Shown in pieces: positions 17,877-25,766 of a stretch of DNA of 64,000 nucleotides (position 1 is its first letter; every line of letters starts with the position of its first letter). Position numbers and translations under genes: made by a program. This stretch comes from Streptomyces sp. NBC_00358 (GTDB lineage: Bacteria > Actinomycetota > Actinomycetes > Streptomycetales > Streptomycetaceae), in NCBI RefSeq assembly GCF_036099295.1, contig NZ_CP107976.1, positions 7,192,001-7,256,000 of the forward strand, given 5' to 3'. The notes under the pieces were generated by a model. That model saw nothing but the letters and a program-made list of their open reading frames with translations. It was not told the DNA's origin and searched no databases.

Positions 17877-18899
17877 ATGACCAGCACGACCCTAGCGAAG
17901 CGCGCCGCCACCGGTTCCCTCATCGGCCTGGCCCTCGGCGACGCGCTCGGGTTCCCCACGGAGTTCAACTCCGTGCCCGACATCCTCGAGAAGTGCGGCC
18001 CCTGGCGGCAGATGGCGCTGCCGAGGCCCGCGATCGTCACCGACGACACCCAGATGACACTGGCGCTGGCGAAGGGGATGCGCACCGCCATGGACAGCGG
18101 TCTGCTCGGCCCGCTGCGGATGGAACGGCCGGTGCGCGAGGAGTTCGTGAAGTGGTACCGGTCGCCCGAGAACAACCGCGCCCCCGGCCGCACCTGCCTC
18201 GTCGCCTGCGACCTCCTCAAGAACGAGAAACTCCGGTGGCAGGAGGCGAGCCAGACCGGTTCCAAGGGGTGCGGCGCCAACATGCGGGTGGCGCCCGTCG
18301 GACTCGTCGGCGGGCTCAGCGAGGAACAGCGCGCGGGCGCCGCGCAGTTCCAGGCCGCGCTCACCCACGGCCACCCCACCGCGCTCGCCGCCTCGGACCT
18401 CACCGCGCACACCGTCCGACTGCTCGGCCAGGGCGTCGAACCGTCGGCGCTGATCGGCCTGCTGCTCTCGTACGCGCACGAGAACCGGCACCGGTACCAC
18501 TCCCGTTGGCTCGGCGACCTGTGGACCTTCTGCCAGGACGGCGGCCCGGAGCAGTACATCTCCCGCGGCTGGGACGAGTGCATCGCCGTCCTGGAGAACC
18601 TGCGGCACGCCGTGCGCACCGCCTCGCCCGAGGCCGACCCCTGCCTGGCGACCGGTGCGGGCTGGGTCGCCGAGGAGGCGTTCGCCACCGGCCTGCTGTG
18701 CTTCCTGATGTTCGTCGACGAACCCGTCACCGCGCTGCGCCGGGCCGCCTGCACCTCGGGCGACTCCGACTCCATCGCCTGCCTGACCGGGGCGTTCGCG
18801 GGCGCCTGGCACGGCTCGGAGGCCTGGCCGACGGCCTGGGCCGACCGCATCGAGTACCAGAGCGACCTCATGTCGCTGGGGGCGCTCTGGGATGCTTGA
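17877..18899 (+). CDS. ADP-ribosylglycohydrolase family protein (DraG/ARH)
   Basis: 340 residues. The all-helical ARH fold is shown by GSLIGLALGDALGFPTEF at residues 13-30, the first metal site TDDTQM (55-60), the middle SKGCGANMRVAPVG, and the second metal site SGDSDSIA (294-301) whose two Asp residues bind magnesium. ARH enzymes remove ADP-ribose from arginine, serine or nucleic acids, or hydrolyse related ADP-ribose derivatives. AAGGA overlapping the nrtR-like stop lies eight bases before the ATG, so the two are co-transcribed. Substrate is unknown. Confidence 0.9.
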   Translation: MTSTTLAKRAATGSLIGLALGDALGFPTEFNSVPDILEKCGPWRQMALPRPAIVTDDTQMTLALAKGMRTAMDSGLLGPLRMERPVREEFVKWYRSPENNRAPGRTCLVACDLLKNEKLRWQEASQTGSKGCGANMRVAPVGLVGGLSEEQRAGAAQFQAALTHGHPTALAASDLTAHTVRLLGQGVEPSALIGLLLSYAHENRHRYHSRWLGDLWTFCQDGGPEQYISRGWDECIAVLENLRHAVRTASPEADPCLATGAGWVAEEAFATGLLCFLMFVDEPVTALRRAACTSGDSDSIACLTGAFAGAWHGSEAWPTAWADRIEYQSDLMSLGALWDA

Positions 18900-18902
18900 G
18901 GG

Positions 18903-19742
18903 ATGACAGACGTCCTCGGCATCGGCACCGACCTCGCGAGCGTGGTGGGCGGGCAGCCCGACCCCGTGCTCTTCGCCACCGTCTCCGGGGCCCATCTGTA
19001 CGGCTTTCCCTCGCGCGACTCCGACGTCGACCTGCGCGGCGTCCATCTGCTGCCGACGGCCGACCTGGTCGGGCTGCGCGAGCCGGAGGAGACCCGGTCC
19101 CGCATGTGGTGGGAGAGCGGCGTCGAGATGGACCTGGTCACCCACGACCTGCGCAAGTTCGTACGGCTGATGCTGCGGCGCAACGGCTACGTGCTGGAGC
19201 AACTGCTCTCGCCGCTCGTCGTGCGCACCGGCGACGGGCACCGCGAACTGATCTCACTCGCCCCCTGTGTCCTCACCCGCCATCACGCCCACCACTACCG
19301 GGGGTTCGCGACCACCCAGTGGCGGCTCTTCGAGAAGAGCGGTGAACTCAAGCCGCTGCTCTACACCTTCCGCGTGCTGCTCACCGGCATCCACCTGATG
19401 CGCAGCGGCGAGGTGCAGGCCGATCTGCCCACCCTGGCAGGGCAGATCGAGTCCCCGGCGTATCTGCCGGACCTGATCGCCGTGAAGGCGGAGCGGGAGC
19501 ACGGGGCCGCGGACGTCCCCCACGCCCGCGTGAAGGAGGACGTGGAGCGGCTGCACACCCTCCTCGACGAGGCGCAGGAGGCCTCGGCGCTCCCGGACGC
19601 CCCCTCGGGGTACGACGCTCTGCACGCCTTCGTCGTCAGGGCCCGCCTGGACGGCGTCGGGGAAGACCGGAACGGCGGCCAGGGGGGTCGGGACGGTGTC
19701 CGGGAAGGTCTAGGGACCACCGTCGGGGTCCTGGAGCGCTGA
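18903..19742 (+). CDS. DNA polymerase beta-superfamily nucleotidyltransferase (first paralogue)
   Basis: 279 residues. SGAHLYGFPSRDSDVDLRG at residues 28-46 is the Gly-Ser...Asp-x-Asp motif of this superfamily (Asp41 and Asp43 for metal). A helical region follows (RKFVRLMLRRNGYVLEQLLS, HHYRGFATTQWRLF). Three bases separate it from the ARH stop codon, so it is the third gene of the operon. Such proteins transfer nucleotides to proteins, RNA or small molecules; the target here is unknown. The last ~30 residues are Gly/Arg rich and the 3' end overlaps the convergent paralogue by 33 bp. Confidence 0.85.
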   Translation: MTDVLGIGTDLASVVGGQPDPVLFATVSGAHLYGFPSRDSDVDLRGVHLLPTADLVGLREPEETRSRMWWESGVEMDLVTHDLRKFVRLMLRRNGYVLEQLLSPLVVRTGDGHRELISLAPCVLTRHHAHHYRGFATTQWRLFEKSGELKPLLYTFRVLLTGIHLMRSGEVQADLPTLAGQIESPAYLPDLIAVKAEREHGAADVPHARVKEDVERLHTLLDEAQEASALPDAPSGYDALHAFVVRARLDGVGEDRNGGQGGRDGVREGLGTTVGVLER

Positions 19743-20498
19743 GGCGCGGCGGACCCGGACCAGGAAGTCCTCCACGCGCGCGTGGTCCGGCCCGGACGGG
19801 AGCGGGCTGCGGGCGGCCGCCTCGTCGGCCTCCGTCGCCAGCCGGGACATCCAGCGCTCGACCTCGCCCCAGGACACCTCGCCCCGCTTCACCGCCAGCA
19901 GCGGCTCGCGCTGCTCCCCGACGTCGATCGTCAGTGAGCCGCTGTGCAGCAGATCGCGTGAGCTCATCAGCAGGCGCAGCAGATGCATGGCGTGCTTCCA
20001 GCGCGGGGCGCCGTGCGTGCGGACGTCGGCCTCCAGCTTCTTGCGCTGGCCCAGCGCGTACCCGGAGAACGTCTCGTGCGCCCGGCGGGACAGGAACGCC
20101 TGCCGGAGGGCGAGGAGTTCGCGCCCGGTGTCGTCCACGTACTCGACGACCGGGGAGTGCAGACACTCCAGGATGTTCGGATTGGCGCGCAGCGCGAGCG
20201 CGCAGAACCGCTCCAGCTCCCAGCTGAACTGCTCCTCCGCGGGGCCCTCGACATGTGTCGGCGGCTTCTCGAAGCGCCAGAACAGCGCGGTCGGGGCGAG
20301 GAAGACGCCCCGGCGGTCCGTGTCACTGCCGTCCGTGGCCAGCCCGAAGGCCCGGGAACCCATCACACAGGAGTAGATCGTGTGGTCCCGCACCAGCCTG
20401 AGGGCCGCTGCCGGGACCGCCGCCCCGGAGGGCGCGGGTGACACGGGTGAGGCCGGGGGCACCTGGGGTGCCCGGGGTGCGCGAGGCTCGGAAGGCAT
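19710..20498 (-). CDS. DNA polymerase beta-superfamily nucleotidyltransferase (second paralogue)
   Basis: 262 residues. After a Pro/Ala-rich N-terminus, YSCVMGSRAFGLATDGSDTD carries the catalytic Gly-Ser and Asp59/Asp61 pair. The following sections (FCALALRANPNILECLHSPV, HETFSGYALGQRKKLEADVR, KHAMHLLRLLMSSRDLL) match the order seen in the first paralogue (LEQLLSPLVV, HYRGFATTQ), so the two are distant duplicates placed tail to tail. A TACGCT hexamer six bases before the ATG and the lack of a ribosome site suggest leaderless transcription, separate from the nrtR operon. Confidence 0.85.
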   Translation of the reverse strand: MPSEPRAPRAPQVPPASPVSPAPSGAAVPAAALRLVRDHTIYSCVMGSRAFGLATDGSDTDRRGVFLAPTALFWRFEKPPTHVEGPAEEQFSWELERFCALALRANPNILECLHSPVVEYVDDTGRELLALRQAFLSRRAHETFSGYALGQRKKLEADVRTHGAPRWKHAMHLLRLLMSSRDLLHSGSLTIDVGEQREPLLAVKRGEVSWGEVERWMSRLATEADEAAARSPLPSGPDHARVEDFLVRVRRASALQDPDGGP

Positions 20499-20519
20499 GC
20501 CCGGAGCGTACGGGCCGCC

Positions 20520-20930
20520 TCACGCCAGACGGATCGAGTCCCCCTCCACGGTGATCTTCTCCGCGGGCAGCGGACGCGGCGCCGGACCGGCCTTCACCGC
20601 CCCGTCCTCGACACTGAACCTGCTTCCGTGGCAGGGGCAGTCGATGGTGCCGTTCGCGACCTTGTTCACCGTGCAGCCCAGGTGCGTGCAGATCGCAGAG
20701 AAGGCCTTGAAGTCGCCCTTCGCCGGCTGGGTGACCACGACCTTCTGGTCCGTGAAGATCGTGCCGCCGCCCACCGGGATGTCGCCCGTTTTGGCGAGCT
20801 CCTGGCCGCTGGACGCCTTCGGGGACGAGTCCGAGGAACTGTTGCCGCTGCCGTACTGGCTGCACCCCGCGAGCAGCGCGGACGCCCCCGTGGCGAGGAT
20901 CACCGTGCGCCGCGTCGAGCGGTGGGTCAT
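20520..20930 (-). CDS. Exported Rieske [2Fe-2S] lipoprotein
   Basis: 136 residues. The N-terminus MTHRSTRRTVILATGASALL then AGC has twin arginines and a lipobox (LLAGC), so it should be Tat-exported and lipid-anchored outside the membrane. The Rieske cluster ligands are CTHLGC and CPCHGS. A Ser/Gly linker separates anchor and domain. The ATG overlaps the stop of the membrane protein gene upstream (ATGA), making a coupled pair. It is an electron carrier; it is too small and lacks the membrane helices of the cytochrome bc1 Rieske subunit. Confidence 0.9.
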   Translation of the reverse strand: MTHRSTRRTVILATGASALLAGCSQYGSGNSSSDSSPKASSGQELAKTGDIPVGGGTIFTDQKVVVTQPAKGDFKAFSAICTHLGCTVNKVANGTIDCPCHGSRFSVEDGAVKAGPAPRPLPAEKITVEGDSIRLA

Positions 20931-21508
20931 GTCGTCACTCCGAACGTACGGAAGAACCAGAAGGCGGACGTCAGCCAGATGGCCGTGAGCACGGTGAAGA
21001 CCAGGCCGCCGATGATCGGCAGCAGCCAGCCGGGCAGGCGCTCCCAGCGGAGCAGCAGCATCTTGGCACTGAAGACACCGAAGAAGAAGCAACCGAGGAG
21101 CGAGTGCGCCAGCACGCGTGTGCTGTACGTCTGATAGCCCAACGCGTACAGGCAGTGCACCGCGACCGGCACCGCAACCAGGAACGCGATCCGTCCCGAC
21201 CACCGGTGCAGCGCGGACGCCCAGCCCGGGCCCGGCAGCTTTCCGTACATCATGAGCGCCGAGACGAGCTGGACGAGCGCGAAGAAGAACGCCGTCGTCG
21301 CCAGCCAGGACTTCACCGCGCCCGTGCTGCTGAAGCCGGCGAGGTTGAAGGCCGTTCCCGCCGGGTCGTGGACCTTGCCGTAGACGCCGAGACCGACCGC
21401 GACCGCCGCGGCGACCAGGGCCGGGACGAGATAGCGGGCCGGGCCGGGGCCCCGGGCGGGTGGTGGAGAGGGGAAGCCCCGGGTTGCGGCGTTCGGGTCC
21501 ACGGTCAT
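20927..21508 (-). CDS. DUF6529-type multi-pass membrane protein, cytochrome b561-like
   Basis: 193 residues with about five or six hydrophobic helices. Histidines within or beside helices (ALHRWSGRIAF, AVHCLYALGY, RVLAHSLLGCFFFG) are placed as haem ligands would be in b561/ferric-reductase-like proteins, which is my inference. GGGAG lies six bases before the ATG; the stop overlaps the Rieske gene by four bases. Together they look like a membrane-spanning electron-transfer pair. Confidence 0.8.
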   Translation of the reverse strand: MTVDPNAATRGFPSPPPARGPGPARYLVPALVAAAVAVGLGVYGKVHDPAGTAFNLAGFSSTGAVKSWLATTAFFFALVQLVSALMMYGKLPGPGWASALHRWSGRIAFLVAVPVAVHCLYALGYQTYSTRVLAHSLLGCFFFGVFSAKMLLLRWERLPGWLLPIIGGLVFTVLTAIWLTSAFWFFRTFGVTT

Positions 21509-21533
21509 GAACGGCTCCCTGCGGAAGAGGCGG

Positions 21534-22211
21534 TCAGGGGGTGACGGGGCGCGCGATGATCTTCTGTCCGTCGATCGTCACGGCGCCGGTCTCCGGGTCG
21601 ATCACCGGTGCCGCGGACGGGGTGCCGTCCCGCTCGACGACGCCGACCTGCTTGCCGCCCGGCAGCACGATCCAGCCGCCGTCGACCTTCGCGCCGCGCA
21701 CGGTGGCCGTGGCCCGGTACAGGCCCGAGGGCTTGACGGCCCGGTCGGCCGTGAAGCCGTAACGCTGCCCGCCGACCTCGGCGGTGCCGCGGAGCCGCTT
21801 GCCGCCCTGGAGGGTCCCGGTCAGCTCGTCGCCGTCGGCGCCGGTGAGCTTCATGCTGCCGTCGTCCCGCACATCGCCCTTGAGCCAGGACTCCTTGTCG
21901 TGCCCGTCGCAGAAGTACGCGATCGCCTTGCCGCCCCGCAGGGAGACCGCGACCGCCGAGGTGTTGTCGTCGGTGCGTCCCGCGTAATCCGCGTTGGGCA
22001 CTGGGCTACGGGTGGGTGAGGGGCTGGGCGAGGGGCTCGCCGACGGCGAGGAGGAGCCCGGCGGCGCACTGGCCGACACCGAGACGCCCGGCGACGCCTG
22101 CCGGTACGGGTTCGACGCGTTCTTCGCCCCCGTCATCGCGTTGAGCGACAGCATGAACACGGCGAGCACCAGCCCCGCGAGAAGGGTGAGAAGGGGTCCT
22201 GGACGCTTCAT
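21534..22211 (-). CDS. Secreted or membrane-anchored protein of unknown function
   Basis: 225 residues: one N-terminal hydrophobic helix (PLLTLLAGLVLAVFMLSL), then a Ser/Pro linker (SPSASPSPSPSPTRSP), then a beta-rich domain around ADYAGRTDDNTSAVAVSLRG and AYFCDGHDKESWLKG. It is first in the three-gene operon with the membrane and Rieske proteins, 25 bp upstream of them, so it may be their extracytoplasmic partner. I do not recognise the domain. Confidence 0.75.
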   Translation of the reverse strand: MKRPGPLLTLLAGLVLAVFMLSLNAMTGAKNASNPYRQASPGVSVSASAPPGSSSPSASPSPSPSPTRSPVPNADYAGRTDDNTSAVAVSLRGGKAIAYFCDGHDKESWLKGDVRDDGSMKLTGADGDELTGTLQGGKRLRGTAEVGGQRYGFTADRAVKPSGLYRATATVRGAKVDGGWIVLPGGKQVGVVERDGTPSAAPVIDPETGAVTIDGQKIIARPVTP

Positions 22212-22538
22212 TCGGGCCTCCCCCGAGGCGAGTCTCCTGCAATCAGAGCGGACTCGCGCGTCCGCGTCCAGAGGCGCACGGGCGCGTTCTCACCACAAGT
22301 GGCGGAATAGGGCGATTCGGGTGACATCTGCGGAGTCCGGGGCGGGGCGGACCGCCTCCGTCCGGCCGCATCCGCGAGGGCGGGACCGTCATGGGTGACG
22401 ATCCCGGCGGTCTGCCGGGCGCTCCCCTCGGTGGGAGCGGGTTCCCGTCTCGTCAGGCGGGCGCCGCGCACCCGCGCCCGGAGGGCTGACTACGCTGGTG
22501 TGACAAGACGTGTACACAGATCAGCGAGGAGCATCACC
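22212..22538. promoter_or_regulatory. Divergent promoter region, Rieske operon / aroH
   Basis: No gene is supported in these 327 bp. On the plus strand TACGCT (22492-22497) is a plausible -10 for aroH, and GAGGAG (22526-22531) is its ribosome site. The minus-strand promoter should lie near the locally AT-richer segment around 22300-22320. Confidence 0.4.
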
Positions 22539-22901
22539 GTGGCGGTACGAGCGGTCCGGGGCGCCGTCCAACTGGAACGGGACGAGGCCGGCCACATGGA
22601 CGAGCAGGTCAGCGACCTGCTCACCGCCATCCTGGAGCGCAACGCGCTCACCACGGAAGACCTGATCAGCATCTGGTTCACGGCCACGCCCGATCTGCAC
22701 AGCGACTTCCCGGCGGCCGCCGCGCGCAAGCTCGGCATCGTCGACGTGCCGCTGATCTGCGCGCAGGAGCTGGACATCGAGGGCGCGATGCCCCGGGTCG
22801 TCCGTGTTCTCGCCCACATCGAGTCCGACCGGCCGCGCGCCGACGTCGTGCACGTCTACCTGGGCGCCGCGGGCGCGCTGCGCAAGGACATCGCCCAGTG
22901 A
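22539..22901 (+). CDS. aroH: Monofunctional chorismate mutase, AroH class
   Basis: 120 residues, the size of Bacillus AroH. The active-site segments RAVRGAVQLERDEAGHM, ICAQELDIEGAMPRVVRVLAH and VVHVYLGAAGALR correspond to the trimeric AroH fold with the conserved Arg, Glu, Cys and Tyr positions. It converts chorismate to prephenate for tyrosine and phenylalanine. GAGGAG lies seven bases before the GTG; the longer upstream frame lacks support. The stop overlaps the start of tyrA, the next enzyme. Confidence 0.93.
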   Translation: MAVRAVRGAVQLERDEAGHMDEQVSDLLTAILERNALTTEDLISIWFTATPDLHSDFPAAAARKLGIVDVPLICAQELDIEGAMPRVVRVLAHIESDRPRADVVHVYLGAAGALRKDIAQ

Positions 22902-23983
22902 GGACCGCGCTCGTCATCGGAACCGGGCTGATCGGCACGTCCGCCGCCCTCGCGCTCGCCGCGCGCGGCGTCGTCGTCCACCTCGCCGACCACGACCCGG
23001 AGCAGGCCCGCACGGCGGCCGCGCTGGGCGCCGGCACGGACGAGGCACCCGAGGGACCGGTCGACCTCGCGATCGTGGCCGCACCACCCGCGCACGTCGC
23101 CGCGACCCTCGCGGACGCCATGCGGCGCGGTCTCGCCCGCGGCTACCTGGACGTCGCCAGCGTCAAGGGCGGTCCCCGCCGCGAGCTGGAGGCGCTCGGC
23201 CTCGACCTCACCCCGTACATCGGCACGCACCCCATGTCGGGCCGCGAGAAGTCCGGCCCGCTGGCCGCGAGCGGCGACCTCTTCGAGGGACGGCCCTGGG
23301 TGCTCACGCCGACCCGCGACACCGACACCGAGGTCCTGAACCTCGCCCTGGAGCTGGTGTCGCACTGCCGTGCGGTGCCCGTCGTGATGGACGCCGACGC
23401 CCACGACCGCGCCGTCGCGCTCGTCTCGCACATGCCGCACCTGGTGTCCAGCATGGTCGCCGCGCGCCTGCAGCACGCGGAGGAGACGGCGGTACGGCTC
23501 TGCGGGCAGGGCATCCGCGACGTGACCCGGATCGCGGCCTCCGACCCCCGGATGTGGATCGACATCCTCTCCGCGAACCCCGGCCCTGTCGCGGACCTCC
23601 TCGCGGACGTCTCCGCCGATCTCGACGAGACGGTCCAGGCGCTGCGGGCCCTGCAGTCCTCCGACGAGTCCAAGCGCCGCGAGGGTGCCACCGGCATCGA
23701 GGACGTCCTGCGCCGCGGCAACGCGGGCCAGGTCCGCGTCCCCGGCAAGCACGGCTCCGCGCCGCGCGCCTACGAGGTCGTGGCCGTGCTCATCGACGAC
23801 CAGCCCGGTCAGCTCGCCCGCATCTTCGCCGACGCGGGGATGGCCGGGGTCAACATCGAGGACGTACGCATCGAGCACGCGACCGGCCAGCAGGCCGGTC
23901 TGGTGCAGCTGATGGTGGAGCCGAAGGCCGTGCCGGTGCTCGGTGCGGCGCTGCGGGAGCGGGGCTGGGCACTGCGCCAGTAG
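22898..23983 (+). CDS. tyrA: Prephenate dehydrogenase with C-terminal ACT domain
   Basis: 361 residues. The NAD-binding motif VIGTGLIGTSAALAL opens the protein; YIGTHPMSGREKSGP is the prephenate-binding region with the catalytic His, followed by the helical dimerisation domain (HDRAVALVSHMPHLVSSMVA). From about residue 290 an ACT domain (YEVVAVLIDDQPGQLARIFA) suggests feedback control by tyrosine or another amino acid. GTG start overlaps the aroH stop by four bases, so consecutive enzymes are coupled. Confidence 0.95.
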   Translation: MRTALVIGTGLIGTSAALALAARGVVVHLADHDPEQARTAAALGAGTDEAPEGPVDLAIVAAPPAHVAATLADAMRRGLARGYLDVASVKGGPRRELEALGLDLTPYIGTHPMSGREKSGPLAASGDLFEGRPWVLTPTRDTDTEVLNLALELVSHCRAVPVVMDADAHDRAVALVSHMPHLVSSMVAARLQHAEETAVRLCGQGIRDVTRIAASDPRMWIDILSANPGPVADLLADVSADLDETVQALRALQSSDESKRREGATGIEDVLRRGNAGQVRVPGKHGSAPRAYEVVAVLIDDQPGQLARIFADAGMAGVNIEDVRIEHATGQQAGLVQLMVEPKAVPVLGAALRERGWALRQ

Positions 23984-24322
23984 GACCGTCGGCCTGCGCC
24001 GCGGCGCGTCCGGACAGCCCGTCCGGACAGCTCGCCCCGACAGCGCGCGCGGCCGGTCGCGGCTGCCTCCTCGTGGACGACCGCGGACGACCGTGGACGG
24101 CCGGGGGAGGCGCGGTCGTGCGAAGCCCGGGAGGCGCCCTGGCACCCGGTGGTACGGGCACGTCGGCGGGGATCGGCGCGGGCCCGGGCCGTGCGCGGGC
24201 GGGCTCCGCGAGCGGCCCCGGGGCGGGCCAGTAATACGGGGCCCGTGGAGCCAGTAACCTTGTGCGGGGCGCGATCGTGTCCCGCAGAGACCTCCACCCC
24301 GCACCAGGAAGGTGTTCCCACC
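23984..24322 (+). promoter_or_regulatory. Gap before cmk with short direct repeats
   Basis: No supported gene. GTCCGGACAGC is repeated at about 24008 and 24021, and GTGGACGACC/GCGGACGACC repeats lie near 24075-24095, possibly decayed sequence or a terminator region of tyrA. CCAGTAA occurs twice (near 24228 and 24250) before the cmk ribosome site AGGAAGG (24306-24312). Confidence 0.35.
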
Positions 24323-25018
24323 GTGGACAACGGCGCCGCCCGTACCGCTCCGGCTGTGATTGTCGCCATCGACGGCCCCTCCGGCACGGGCAAGTCGAGC
24401 ACCTCGAAGGCCGTGGCCGCCAAGCTCGGTCTGAGCTACCTGGACACCGGGGCCCAGTACCGCGCCATCACGTGGTGGATGGTCAGCAACGGCATCGACC
24501 TCACGGACCCCTCCGCGATCGCCGCCGTGGCCGGGAAGCCGGAGATCATCTCCGGTACCGACCCGGCCGAGCCGACCATCACGGTCGACGGGACCGACGT
24601 CGCGGGCCCGATCCGCACCCAGGACGTCACCTCCAAGGTCAGCGCGGTCAGCGCCGTGCCCGAGGTGCGTGCCCGGATCACCGAGCTGCAGCGCACCCTC
24701 GCCGGGTCCGCGCCGGCCGGCATCGTCGTCGAGGGCCGGGACATCGGCACCACCGTGCTGCCCGACGCCGACCTGAAGATCTTCCTCACCGCCTCCCCGG
24801 AGGCGCGTGCCGCCCGGCGCAGCGGTGAGCTGAAGGGCGCGGACATCGACGCGACCCGCGAGGCGCTCATCAAGCGGGACGCGGCCGACTCCAGCCGTAA
24901 GACCTCCCCCCTCGCCAAGGCGGACGACGCGGTCGAGGTGGACACCTCGGACCTCACGCTCCAGCAGGTCATCGAGTGCGTCGTCACCCTCGTCGAGGAG
25001 AAGCGGGCCGCCAAGTGA
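24323..25018 (+). CDS. cmk: Cytidylate kinase
   Basis: Phosphorylates CMP and dCMP with ATP. The 231 residues contain the P-loop AIDGPSGTGKSSTSKAVA, LSYLDTGAQYRAITWW, and GIVVEGRDIGTTVLPDADLK, all family hallmarks, and the CMP-binding insert. The GTG at 24323 follows AGGAAGG by ten bases. A longer frame upstream has no such site. Gene order cmk, acyltransferase, der with overlapping or near genes matches other actinobacteria. Confidence 0.95.
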   Translation: MDNGAARTAPAVIVAIDGPSGTGKSSTSKAVAAKLGLSYLDTGAQYRAITWWMVSNGIDLTDPSAIAAVAGKPEIISGTDPAEPTITVDGTDVAGPIRTQDVTSKVSAVSAVPEVRARITELQRTLAGSAPAGIVVEGRDIGTTVLPDADLKIFLTASPEARAARRSGELKGADIDATREALIKRDAADSSRKTSPLAKADDAVEVDTSDLTLQQVIECVVTLVEEKRAAK

Positions 25019-25689
25019 CCGCACCCTCCGCGAGACGCGCCGACGTCGGGCGCAGGATCGGCGTCGGCCTGATGTACGGGCTGTTCAAGCCGCGCGTGCT
25101 CGGCGCCTGGAAGGTCCCCGCGACCGGTCCGGCGATCCTGGCCGTCAACCACTCGCACAACATCGACGGGCCGATGGTCATGGGCGTCGCGCCCAGGCCC
25201 ACCCACTTCCTGATCAAGAAGGAAGCGTTCATCGGCCCGCTCGACCCGTTCCTGCTGGGCATCGGCCAGCTGAAGGTGGACCGCGAGATCGCCGACCGCA
25301 CGGCCATCACCGACGCCCTCGGCGTCCTGGCGGCCGGCGGCGTCCTCGGGATCTTCCCGGAGGGCACCCGGGGCGAGGGCGACTTCGCCTCGCTGCGGGC
25401 CGGGCTCGCGTACTTCGCGGTGCGCAGCGGAGCCCCGATCGTCCCGGTGGCGGTGCTGGGAAGCTCCGACCGGACCAGCAGGCTCACCAAGGCGCTGCCC
25501 CCGCTGCGCAGCAGGGTCGACGTCGTCTTCGGCGACCCGTTCGAAGCGGGCGACGGCAGCGGCCGGCGCACGCGCCAGGCGCTGGACGAGGCCACCGGCC
25601 GCATCCAGAAACAGCTCAGCGCACACCTTGACCACGCCAGGCGTCTGACAGGGCGCCCGGAAAACGCCGGGCGCCCCGTCGGGCGTTAG
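25015..25689 (+). CDS. 1-acyl-sn-glycerol-3-phosphate acyltransferase (PlsC family)
   Basis: 224 residues with the acyltransferase HX4D motif NHSHNID (45-51), where His46 and Asp51 are catalytic, and the phosphate-binding FPEGTRGEGD. It adds the second acyl chain in phospholipid synthesis, at the membrane face. GTG start overlaps the cmk stop (GTGA). The C-terminal tail is Arg/Gly rich. Confidence 0.9.
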   Translation: MTAPSARRADVGRRIGVGLMYGLFKPRVLGAWKVPATGPAILAVNHSHNIDGPMVMGVAPRPTHFLIKKEAFIGPLDPFLLGIGQLKVDREIADRTAITDALGVLAAGGVLGIFPEGTRGEGDFASLRAGLAYFAVRSGAPIVPVAVLGSSDRTSRLTKALPPLRSRVDVVFGDPFEAGDGSGRRTRQALDEATGRIQKQLSAHLDHARRLTGRPENAGRPVGR

Positions 25690-25766
25690 GCGACACTTAG
25701 TAGTGGATCATCCGGTTTACGGGCGTTCCACCGATCACCACGAATGAACGACGAGGTACGGACTTC

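Noticed and set aside
17125..20498. Toxin-antitoxin or phage-defence island
   Set aside because: The nucleotidyltransferases lack the MNT/HEPN pairing of known toxin-antitoxin systems, and no nuclease, integrase or phage gene is nearby; kept as an NAD-linked locus of unknown role.
22395..22538. N-terminal extension of chorismate mutase
   Set aside because: The extra 48 residues are Arg-rich and unlike AroH; GAGGAG before the GTG at 22539 gives the usual 120-residue enzyme.
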